A DNA stretch of 6,089 nt, taken from Rhodobacter sp. Lineage in GTDB: Bacteria > Pseudomonadota > Alphaproteobacteria > Rhodobacterales > Rhodobacteraceae. Both the position numbers and the translations under genes were made by a program. This document shows positions 1 to 5,366 of the stretch, piece after piece; within the stretch, counting starts at the first letter, position 1; each line of letters starts with the position of its first letter. The notes beneath the pieces were generated by a model that was not told the origin of the DNA, searched no databases, and worked only from the letters and a program-made list of their open reading frames with translations. The stretch lies in NCBI GenBank assembly GCA_003536295.1, contig DPZQ01000135.1:1-6089 (forward strand). Reading direction: 5' to 3'.

Positions 1-779
1 AGATCAAATTTTGACGCGGCTAGCTCTTTTGGATCTTCTTCAGTTTCGTCGCGCAGCTCGGCGATATCACTATGGCGAAACATGGCATTGCCGTCAAAGC
101 TAACTTTAGCGTCAAGCACTTTCAAATCCCCCTCAGGTGACAGCACCAAAGGATTGATTTCCAACATTTCCATGTCGTTTTCGACAAAGGCTTTATAAAG
201 CAACTTTACCAAAGCACCGCACTGTTTTTGGGCACTGCCCGTTAGGCCGAGCGCGAAGGCTACGCGGCGGCCGTGAAAGTCTGAAAGACCCGACGCAGGA
301 TCAACAGTAAAGCTAATGATTTTTTCAGGAGTTGAGGCCGCAACCTCTTCAATATCCATCCCACCTTCGGTCGAGGCCACGAATGAAACACGACTTGATG
401 CGCGATCGACCAACAGGGCCAGATAGAATTCTTTATCTATGGCCGAGCCATCTTCAATATAGATACGGTTGACCTGTTTTCCAACAGGGCCAGTTTGATG
501 GGTGATAAGAGTGTTACCCAACATCTTTTGCGCCTCATCCGCAGCTTCTTGGGCGGAACGAGTAATGCGAACCCCACCTTTTTCACCGGCAGCAACTTCG
601 ACAAATTTGCCTTTACCGCGTCCACCTGCGTGGATTTGCGCTTTAACGACCCAAACGGGGCCTGGCAATTCCTTGGCTGCTGAGAGAGCGTCTTGCGCCC
701 GCGTAACAGGGCGTCCTTCGGCCACAGGAGCACCATAGCGGCGCAACAGGGCTTTGGCTTGATATTCGTGAATATTCAT
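1..779 (-). CDS. sucC: Succinyl-CoA synthetase (ADP-forming) beta subunit, N-terminal part; cut by the left window edge
   Basis: The beta subunit of cytoplasmic succinyl-CoA ligase works with SucD to convert succinyl-CoA, ADP or GDP and phosphate into succinate, CoA and ATP or GTP in the TCA cycle. The visible 259 residues (family about 390-400) begin MNIHEYQAKALL, the standard SucC start, and form the ATP-grasp domain. K46 and the glycine-rich AGGRGKGK (51-58) are the nucleotide-binding loop, ASTEGG (135-140) is a family signature, and EINP (207-210) with D223 lies in the metal/nucleotide site. The start is supported by AGGA at 787-790, seven bases before ATG at 779. The reading frame is open to the window edge, so the missing C-terminal CoA-ligase domain is a window effect and not a truncation. 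sucD is expected next, outside the window. A paired palindrome lies about 110 bp upstream of the start. Confidence 0.97.
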   Translation of the reverse strand, partial: MNIHEYQAKALLRRYGAPVAEGRPVTRAQDALSAAKELPGPVWVVKAQIHAGGRGKGKFVEVAAGEKGGVRITRSAQEAADEAQKMLGNTLITHQTGPVGKQVNRIYIEDGSAIDKEFYLALLVDRASSRVSFVASTEGGMDIEEVAASTPEKIISFTVDPASGLSDFHGRRVAFALGLTGSAQKQCGALVKLLYKAFVENDMEMLEINPLVLSPEGDLKVLDAKVSFDGNAMFRHSDIAELRDETEEDPKELAASKFD

Positions 780-813
780 AAAGCGGTCCTATCAAAACAG
801 GTTTCATCTGTAA

Positions 814-853
814 TGGCACATCTCGTGCCAGAGGCAAACGCAGAATATTGCCT
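814..853 (-). other. Two tandem small hairpins in the sucC leader
   Basis: Two perfect inverted repeats sit almost back to back between the sucC operator pair and the sucC start. TGGCAC/GTGCCA (814-819 and 825-830) has a 5-base loop. AGGCAA/TTGCCT (832-837 and 848-853) has a 10-base loop. In the sucC transcript they would fold about 35-75 bases before the start codon. Neither is followed by a U-run, so they do not look like intrinsic terminators. They may affect mRNA stability or translation, or the 6-bp arms may be fortuitous. They fit no riboswitch family that I recognise. Confidence 0.35.
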
Positions 854-883
854 TTCCCTCTAATTCTAGCTCTTTAGACATAT

Positions 884-916
884 TTGTGATCACACAATTT
901 TTTGTTGTGATCACAA
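884..916 (-). promoter_or_regulatory. Paired TGTGATCACA palindromes upstream of sucC (putative operator)
   Basis: Two copies of the perfect 10-bp palindrome TGTGATCACA lie at 885-894 and 906-915; the second extends to the 12-bp palindrome TTGTGATCACAA (905-916). Their centres are 21 bp apart, two helical turns, so two bound dimers would sit on the same DNA face. The 11-bp spacer contains T6. The same arrangement occurs before sdhC at 4795-4825, which argues for a shared regulator of TCA-cycle operons. The proximal centre is about 110 bp before the sucC start. I could not place -35/-10 boxes confidently, so repression versus activation is undecided. The site is shorter than a CRP site (TGTGA-N6-TCACA) and is not an FNR box. 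A MarR- or GntR-type dimer is a reasonable guess. Confidence 0.75.
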
Positions 917-1061
917 AAGGATTCATTCTACATTTCGATCGTCAGTGAAACCTACCAAAACCATAGTGAATGGCCTATTTTAAAGGTAAGTCCCTAGTGG
1001 TATGTGGTGTACCAGATCTATATCGTGAAATCAAACCAAGATTTGCCACACTGTGCACAAA
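917..1061. other. Gene-free spacer between the sucC operator and the mdh terminator
   Basis: This is the remainder of the 343-bp gap between the divergently controlled sucC promoter region and the end of mdh. Both strands are broken by frequent stop codons, and I see no ribosome binding site with an open frame, no strong inverted repeat and no RNA family that I recognise. It may hold the upstream part of the sucC promoter region or an unannotated small RNA, but nothing in the sequence supports either. Confidence 0.5.
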
Positions 1062-1098
1062 CAAAAAGACCGCCAAAGGATATAACCTTTGGCGGTCT
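1062..1098 (-). terminator. Rho-independent terminator of mdh
   Basis: A perfect 13-bp inverted repeat (1067-1079 with 1086-1098; arm AGACCGCCAAAGG on the plus strand) encloses a 6-base loop. Read on the minus strand, the stem is followed by TTTTTGT (1061-1067, partly in the stem base). It lies 25 bases beyond the mdh stop codon. The U-run is on the mdh side, so the terminator acts on mdh. This implies that sucC is transcribed mainly from its own promoter and not by readthrough from mdh. Confidence 0.93.
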
Positions 1099-1122
1099 GC
1101 AGTTTAATCGTTTAGCACATAC

Positions 1123-2085
1123 TTAGGCTAAAGTTGGGTCGATTTCTTTGCACGCAGCAACCAAGCCTTTAACTGCATCAACCGACTTATCGAACATCGT
1201 TTGCTCATCAGCGGTAAGTTTGATGTCCAAAATGCGCTCAATGCCACCCGCTCCAATCACTGTTGGTACACCAACATAAAAACCTTTCAACCCAAAGGGT
1301 CCATCTACATAGGCCGCGCAAGGCAAGACTCGTTTTTGGTCTTTTAGATAGCTTTCCGCCATTTCGATAGCGCTGGTCGCGGGCGCATAAAAAGCCGAAC
1401 CCGTTTTCAACAGGCCCACAATTTCAGCGCCACCGTCGCGGGTACGTTGCACGATCGCGTCCAGTTTTTCTTGGCTTGTCCATCCCATGGATACCAAATC
1501 AGGCAATGGTACGCCTGCAACGGTGGAATAGCGGATCAATGGCACCATCGTATCACCATGGCCACCCAAAACAAAGGCCGTGACGTCGCGCATTGAGACA
1601 TTGAACTCAAGCGCTAAGAAATGACGAAAACGGGCCGAATCCAACACGCCAGCCATGCCCACAACTTTTTCATGTGGCAGGCCGGAAAATTCGCGCAACG
1701 CCCAAACCATCGCATCCAAAGGATTGGTGATGCAAATTACAAAAGCATTTGGCGCATGGGCTTTGATACCTTCACCAACAGCTTTCATCACTTTCAAATT
1801 GATGCCCAACAAATCATCACGGCTCATCCCGGGTTTACGTGGAACGCCTGCGGTGACGATGCACACATCGGCCCCTGCGATGTCAGAGTAGGCATTCGCC
1901 CCTTTGATCGAGGCGTCGAACCCTTCCGAAGGGCCAGACTGCGAAATATCAAGGGCCTTACCTTGGGGGGTGCCTTCAGCTATATCAAATAGGATGATGT
2001 CACCCAATTCTTTAATAGCGGCTAAGTGGGCCAAAGTGCCCCCGATTTGTCCAGCGCCGATAAGGGCTATTTTGGGTCTTGCCAT
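1123..2085 (-). CDS. mdh: NAD-dependent malate dehydrogenase
   Basis: Oxidises (S)-malate to oxaloacetate with NAD+ in the cytoplasm, the final TCA-cycle step. The 320-residue protein is full length and of the lactate-dehydrogenase-like Mdh type found in alphaproteobacteria. The Rossmann loop GAGQIG is at 10-15, and D34 ends the second strand as in NAD-specific enzymes. R83 and R89 on the mobile loop and R152 bind substrate, ITNPLD (119-124) contains the active-site N121, and D149/H176 form the proton relay. An arginine-rich loop (VPRKPGMSRDD) is what separates malate from lactate dehydrogenases in this family. The ATG is preceded by GGAGA (2093-2097) at seven bases. The gene ends in its own strong terminator. 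It is transcribed divergently from the TauE/SafE gene and in the same direction as sucC, which lies 343 bp downstream. Confidence 0.98.
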   Translation of the reverse strand: MARPKIALIGAGQIGGTLAHLAAIKELGDIILFDIAEGTPQGKALDISQSGPSEGFDASIKGANAYSDIAGADVCIVTAGVPRKPGMSRDDLLGINLKVMKAVGEGIKAHAPNAFVICITNPLDAMVWALREFSGLPHEKVVGMAGVLDSARFRHFLALEFNVSMRDVTAFVLGGHGDTMVPLIRYSTVAGVPLPDLVSMGWTSQEKLDAIVQRTRDGGAEIVGLLKTGSAFYAPATSAIEMAESYLKDQKRVLPCAAYVDGPFGLKGFYVGVPTVIGAGGIERILDIKLTADEQTMFDKSVDAVKGLVAACKEIDPTLA

Positions 2086-2305
2086 GATGCTGTCTCCGAT
2101 TGGGAAGGGTTAAAGCTCTGCGCGATGAGGTAAACTTTTGTGCAAGCAGACGCAAGCCTATCAAAGAATGCCCTTCATGTGGGCCGGATCTGACACTAAA
2201 CTTGTAATATTTAGCCTACAATCCGACAAAGGGATTCGCTAAACTCTCAAAAAGCCCAAATACGGCCAGTTTCCGCCGACGGGTCTGATTCTAGGACAGT
2301 AGGGC
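2086..2305. promoter_or_regulatory. Divergent intergenic region between mdh and the TauE/SafE gene
   Basis: This 220-bp gap must contain the mdh promoter (minus strand) and probably the promoter of the plus-strand cluster beginning at 2306. I found no confident -35/-10 pair on either strand. The GTGATCAC palindrome present before sucC and sdhC is absent, so mdh does not appear to share that operator. A weak inverted repeat CTAAA/TTTAG (2196-2200 and 2210-2214) and a direct repeat GCAAGC (2142-2147, 2152-2157) are present but too short to interpret. Confidence 0.5.
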
Positions 2306-3058
2306 ATGGACGGACTATTCTTTTGGACACTTGCAACGCTGTCGGCGGTATTGGTAGGAATGGGCAAAGGCGGCATGCCGGTTGTGGCCATGTTATCGGT
2401 GCCCATTTTGTCACTGGCCATGTCGCCTGTAGCTGCTGCGGGGCTTTTGTTACCTATCTATGTTTGCTCAGACATGTTTGGCATGTGGGCCTATAGGCGC
2501 GATTATGATGTGCGAGTGATGTTGCTGATGGCCCCAGGATTAGCACTTGGCATTGGCTTGGGCTGGGCTACAGCGCATTATGTGTCAGATGATTTGGTCA
2601 CGGCCTTGGTCGGCTCTATAGGTGCGGCGTTTGCCGCTTCACTTTTGGCGCGCAAAGGGGCTCAGGTGGCCGCAAAACAGCCAAAGGCCTTTGGCGGTTG
2701 GTTTTGGGGCATGGTGGCGGGCTTTACCAGTTTTGTCAGCCACGCAGGCGGCCCGCCCTATCAGGTTTATGTTTTACCCTTAGGTCTGCGGAAAAAAGTT
2801 TATGCGGGGACTACCACCTTTTTGTTCGCCTATGTTAATATATTGAAGCTTGCCCCATATTGGGCTTTGGGGCAGATTAATATAGCTAATCTAAAAGTGG
2901 CTGGGCTTTTGATGATCCCCGCCTCTTGCGCAGTGTTTTTGGGGGTTTATCTGGTCAAAGTCATTCCCGAAAAGCTATTTTTTATCGTGATAATTTGGGC
3001 GCTATTGCTTTTGTCTTTGCGCCTTATTTGGCAAGGTGTCGTTGGACTAATAGCATAA
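2306..3058 (+). CDS. TauE/SafE-family (sulfite exporter-like) integral membrane protein
   Basis: This 250-residue, very hydrophobic protein has about eight predicted membrane spans (roughly 4-30, 38-58, 69-90, 96-114, 129-150, 164-184, 196-217 and 224-248). The family signatures are GMGKGG (18-23) in the first span and its half-repeat counterpart SHAGGPP (145-151). Characterised members export sulfite, sulfoacetate or related organic anions from the cytoplasm, but substrates vary widely and cannot be read from sequence. A weak AGG (2293-2295) lies ten bases before the ATG. The next gene starts about 36 bases after the stop with no terminator between, so the two are probably co-transcribed. 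No sulfur-metabolism genes are nearby. A role in exporting a CoA-pathway acid or another anion is only a guess from the neighbours. Confidence 0.9.
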   Translation: MDGLFFWTLATLSAVLVGMGKGGMPVVAMLSVPILSLAMSPVAAAGLLLPIYVCSDMFGMWAYRRDYDVRVMLLMAPGLALGIGLGWATAHYVSDDLVTALVGSIGAAFAASLLARKGAQVAAKQPKAFGGWFWGMVAGFTSFVSHAGGPPYQVYVLPLGLRKKVYAGTTTFLFAYVNILKLAPYWALGQINIANLKVAGLLMIPASCAVFLGVYLVKVIPEKLFFIVIIWALLLLSLRLIWQGVVGLIA

Positions 3059-3094
3059 AGACGCAAAAGCGCCCCAGTTTTGAAAGAAATGCCC

Positions 3095-3982
3095 ATGATG
3101 GAATTGTCCCCACCTCACCCTCTGCGATCAGCTCTTTATGTGCCTGCCAATAAGGTGAGGGCCATTGAAAAGGCCAAACGTCTGGATTGCGACGGGGTAA
3201 TTTTGGATTTGGAAGATGCTGTGGCCCCTTCCGAAAAAATCGCCGCCCGCGATGCGCTTTGCGCGCTGTTGCAAAATGGTGGCTTTGGTACACGCCGCCT
3301 TTTGGTGCGGGTGAACGGGTTAGACAGTGTGTGGGGCCAAGAAGATCTTGCAGCCCTTGGGCGCCTGCAAACCCAAGCCCGCTTGAGTTTTGCAATTTTG
3401 TTGCCAAAAGTGGATGGCCCTGAGGACATAGCAAAAGCCCAAGCCTTTGGGAAAAATTTTGAAATCTGGGCCATGATGGAAACGGCCAAATCCATGTTCA
3501 ACGCCCAGCCCATCGCCGCGGCCGCAGGCCTTGGAGGTATGGTGCTGGGCACCAACGATCTAGCGGCTGAACTGGGCGCCACGGATGGACAAAATCGCTT
3601 TGCCCTGCAAACGGCGTTGCAACTTTGCCTTTTGGCGGCCAAATCGCAAGGGTTAACCATTTTAGATGGGGTCTATAACGCGTTTCACGACGATGCGGGC
3701 CTAATGGCCGAGGCCCAACAGGGCCGCGATCTGGGTTTTGACGGCAAAACCCTTATCCACCCGGCTCAATTGGCCATCGCCAATCAGATATTTGCACCCA
3801 GCGCTGCGGCTATAGCGCTTGCAAAACGGCAAATTAACGCCTTTGACGCCGCTATGGTAAACGGCCAAGCAGTTGCAGTTTTAGATGGAAAAATCATCGA
3901 AAATCTGCATATCATACGCGCACAAAAGACCCTCGCCTTGGCGCAAGGCATCACTGATCGCGCGGGCGATCCAGAAAGGTGA
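3095..3982 (+). CDS. mcl2: HpcH/HpaI-family CoA-ester lyase, probable (3S)-malyl-CoA thioesterase
   Basis: The family is the citrate lyase beta/malyl-CoA lyase TIM barrel, which is Mg-dependent and cytoplasmic. Numbered from the chosen ATG, RSALYVPANK lies at 11-20, LDLED (37-41) supplies E40/D41, R72 is in LVRVNG, E129 is in MMETA, D155 is in LGTNDLA (151-157), and GKTLIHPAQ (217-225) closes the barrel. The length (295 residues) and short-form motifs fit the malyl-CoA thioesterase Mcl2 of Rhodobacter, which hydrolyses (3S)-malyl-CoA to malate and CoA after Mcl1 acts in the ethylmalonyl-CoA pathway. The neighbourhood of mdh, sucC and sdh agrees with this. A true lyase (malyl- or citramalyl-CoA) or a citrate lyase beta-like enzyme is not excluded. 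Start: a TTG at 3080 would add five residues without an RBS. ATG at 3095 has GAAAG eight bases upstream, and ATGs at 3089 and 3098 are alternatives. The stop codon lies inside the next gene's RBS. Confidence 0.87.
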   Translation: MMELSPPHPLRSALYVPANKVRAIEKAKRLDCDGVILDLEDAVAPSEKIAARDALCALLQNGGFGTRRLLVRVNGLDSVWGQEDLAALGRLQTQARLSFAILLPKVDGPEDIAKAQAFGKNFEIWAMMETAKSMFNAQPIAAAAGLGGMVLGTNDLAAELGATDGQNRFALQTALQLCLLAAKSQGLTILDGVYNAFHDDAGLMAEAQQGRDLGFDGKTLIHPAQLAIANQIFAPSAAAIALAKRQINAFDAAMVNGQAVAVLDGKIIENLHIIRAQKTLALAQGITDRAGDPER

Positions 3983-3989
3983 ATATAAA

Positions 3990-4547
3990 ATGTCGGTTTT
4001 GGCCATTGGGATTTGTTTGTGGATTGTGGCGCATCTTGCCAAACGCGTGATCCCGTCAGCGCGGATGCGCCTTGGTGCCCAGGGTAAGGGCATTATGGCG
4101 TTTCTGATCTTGATTTCATTGATTTTGATGGTCTGGGGCTACAGTCAGGCTGAGGTAGTCGCCCTTTATAGCCCACTTGCCGGCATGGGGCATTTGAACA
4201 ATGGTTTGATGCTGATCTCAGTCTATCTGTTTGGTGTGGGCGGCACGAAAGGTCTGCTTTTCACCCGGATGCGCCACCCGATGCTTTGGGGTGCAGTGAT
4301 TTGGTCTGCTGCACATTTGGTTGTGAATGGGGATCTGGCGTCGCTCTTGCTCTTTGGTGGCATGGGTATTTGGGCACTAGTCAATATGGCTTTGATCAAC
4401 CGCGCAGGTCCCTGGTCTCGCCCTGCCGGCGGCCGCGGCCTGAAAGGCGACGCGATGAACCTGGTGGGCACGCTTATTCTTTACGGCCTGTTTGCCTCGG
4501 TGCATATATGGACGGGGCATAATATATTTTTAGGCAGCTATTCATGA
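3990..4547 (+). CDS. NnrU-family integral membrane protein
   Basis: This 185-residue membrane protein has about five to six spans (roughly 1-18, 34-54, 70-90, 98-114, 116-136 and 156-176). Family features visible are H15 in the first span, the RHPMLWG segment (95-101), the AHLVVNGD segment (108-115) and C-terminal histidines H172 and H177. NnrU was first described beside nitric-oxide-related genes, and the domain is homologous to plant zeta-carotene isomerase Z-ISO, a heme b membrane enzyme. The conserved histidines may therefore be heme ligands, which is inference. No denitrification or carotenoid genes are visible here. The ATG is set by AGGTGA (3977-3982), seven bases upstream, which overlaps the stop of the preceding gene. 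Its stop overlaps the next start as ATGA. Upstream in-frame codons would run into the mcl2 coding region without an RBS. Confidence 0.88.
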   Translation: MSVLAIGICLWIVAHLAKRVIPSARMRLGAQGKGIMAFLILISLILMVWGYSQAEVVALYSPLAGMGHLNNGLMLISVYLFGVGGTKGLLFTRMRHPMLWGAVIWSAAHLVVNGDLASLLLFGGMGIWALVNMALINRAGPWSRPAGGRGLKGDAMNLVGTLILYGLFASVHIWTGHNIFLGSYS

Positions 4548-4747
4548 AAATTTATCGTTTTTTAACTGACGATGACACGTCAGGCTTTTGTCACAAAGTG
4601 TCAGAGTCCTTGTCCAAAGGGTGGGAACTGCATGGCGACCCTACCTATGCTTATGATGCCAGTCGGGGTGTGATGCGGTGCGGGCAAGCGGTTGTTAAGG
4701 AAACTACAGCACCGTATCATCCAGACATGAAGCTTGGCGTACAGTAA
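4544..4747 (+). CDS. Small DUF1737-family protein
   Basis: A 67-residue soluble protein beginning MKIYRFLTDDDTSGFCHKV. The conserved elements are KGWELHGDP (25-33) and GVMRCGQAVVKE (42-53), followed by a short tail ending KLGVQ. These match DUF1737, a small domain of unknown function common in alphaproteobacteria. The conserved Cys46 and Cys16 are notable but no metal-binding pattern is evident. The start overlaps the NnrU-family stop by four bases (ATGA), so translational coupling is likely. It is the last gene of the cluster, and I see no hairpin terminator after it. Its function is unknown; position at the end of this cluster, just before sdhC, is the only contextual clue. Confidence 0.88.
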   Translation: MKIYRFLTDDDTSGFCHKVSESLSKGWELHGDPTYAYDASRGVMRCGQAVVKETTAPYHPDMKLGVQ

Positions 4748-4794
4748 CGCACCTTTTGCCTCGAAACCAGGGGTCAGCCTAACGCTGCACAACT

Positions 4795-4826
4795 TGTGAT
4801 CACACTTTTTTAATTCGTGATCACAA
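4795..4826 (+). promoter_or_regulatory. Paired GTGATCAC palindromes upstream of sdhC (putative operator)
   Basis: TGTGATCACA at 4795-4804 and CGTGATCACA at 4816-4825 (8-bp palindromic core GTGATCAC) have centres exactly 21 bp apart, as in the sucC upstream region. The 11-bp spacer again contains T6 (4806-4811). In gene orientation the proximal copies before sdhC and sucC share the 13-mer GTGATCACAAATA. The proximal centre is about 154 bp before the sdhC ATG. AT-rich sequence directly downstream (4825-4840) could include a -10 element, but no promoter can be assigned firmly. The regulator is not encoded in the window. Confidence 0.75.
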
Positions 4827-4927
4827 ATAAAAAATAATTTGGTCAAACTGGGTGATTTGCCTCCCTGCGACCCGATGACCCGTGACTTCGCGCCAAATTA
4901 CGCTAATAAACAAGTAATGAGATGAAA

Positions 4928-4955
4928 GCCAAAGTCAGGTCTTCTTTACTTTGGC
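4928..4955 (+). other. Leader hairpin just upstream of the sdhC ribosome binding site
   Basis: A perfect 8-bp inverted repeat, GCCAAAGT (4928-4935) and ACTTTGGC (4948-4955), encloses a 12-base loop. It ends seven bases before the sdhC Shine-Dalgarno AAGGA (4963-4967). No U-run follows, so it is not a typical terminator. It may stabilise the sdh mRNA or modulate initiation. The right arm contains TTG at 4951, which could be misread as an upstream start of sdhC. Confidence 0.45.
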
Positions 4956-4974
4956 CCCAGTTAAGGATTTTATT

Positions 4975-5358
4975 ATGGCTGACCCAGCAAAGGCTGCGCG
5001 CCCCCTGTCTCCGCATTTGCAGATATACCGGCTGCAGCTGACGTCGGTCAGCTCGATCCTGACACGGATCACGGGTCATGCTTTGATGGCAGGGGCCCTC
5101 TTAGCAATTTGGTGGCTGTTCTCGGCCGCGATCAGCCCTGCTTATTTCGCCTGTGCTGATGCGGTGGTGCACTCATGGTTTGGGGCCCTCGTCTTTACGG
5201 GGTCGCTTTGGGCGATTTGGTATCACTATTTAGCGGGTATACGCCATTTGATTTTTGATGCGGGGATGGGGCTTGATATTCCCACCGCCCAAAAACTGGG
5301 TTGGGCCTGTATCATTGGCTCGGTACTTTTAACAGCCGCCACGCTTTACTTAATATAG
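4975..5358 (+). CDS. sdhC: Succinate dehydrogenase cytochrome b556 subunit
   Basis: A membrane anchor of respiratory complex II, which holds heme b and the quinone site that receives electrons from SdhB. The 127-residue protein has a cytoplasmic N-terminus with the family motif RPLSPHLQIYR (9-19), then SSILTRITG (26-34) and three spans (roughly 33-53, 66-87 and 105-126). S27 and R31 fall at the same numbers as the quinone-site residues of E. coli SdhC, and H84 in HYLAGIRH matches its heme ligand. ATG at 4975 is chosen because AAGGA (4963-4967) lies seven bases upstream and the protein then begins MADPAKAARP. A TTG at 4951 would add eight residues from within a hairpin without an RBS. This is the first gene of the sdh operon, with sdhD eight bases downstream. 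Confidence 0.97.
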   Translation: MADPAKAARPLSPHLQIYRLQLTSVSSILTRITGHALMAGALLAIWWLFSAAISPAYFACADAVVHSWFGALVFTGSLWAIWYHYLAGIRHLIFDAGMGLDIPTAQKLGWACIIGSVLLTAATLYLI

Positions 5359-5366
5359 GAGCTGCC

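Noticed and set aside
437..736. Open frames on either strand inside the sucC region (also 495-738)
   Set aside because: They overlap the well-supported sucC reading frame, have no ribosome binding sites and resemble no family. They are antisense or out-of-frame shadows.
1041..1061. Possible inverted repeat around TTTGCCACACTGTGCACAAA as an operator
   Set aside because: Only the outer four bases pair; the interior does not match its complement, so it is not a real palindrome.
2142..2214. Short repeats in the mdh/TauE gap (GCAAGC direct repeat; CTAAA/TTTAG inverted repeat) as regulatory sites
   Set aside because: Arms of five or six bases in a 220-bp AT-rich gap are expected by chance, and no second copy upstream of another gene supports them.
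3080..3094. TTG start for the CoA-ester lyase
   Set aside because: There is no Shine-Dalgarno before the TTG, the family's conserved region begins well downstream, and ATG codons at 3089, 3095 and 3098 follow immediately, with GAAAG suitably placed for 3095.
3136..3660. Long antisense frame within the CoA-ester lyase gene
   Set aside because: Its composition (Arg/Ser/Pro-rich, low complexity) is what the complement of a real coding frame gives, and it has no recognisable domain.
4748..4794. Terminator after the DUF1737 gene
   Set aside because: I found no stem of useful length followed by a T-run here. The T-run at 4806-4811 belongs to the operator spacer and is not preceded by a GC-rich hairpin.
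4951..4974. TTG start extending SdhC by eight residues
   Set aside because: The TTG lies in the arm of a hairpin without an RBS, while ATG 4975 has AAGGA at seven bases and gives the usual SdhC N-terminus.
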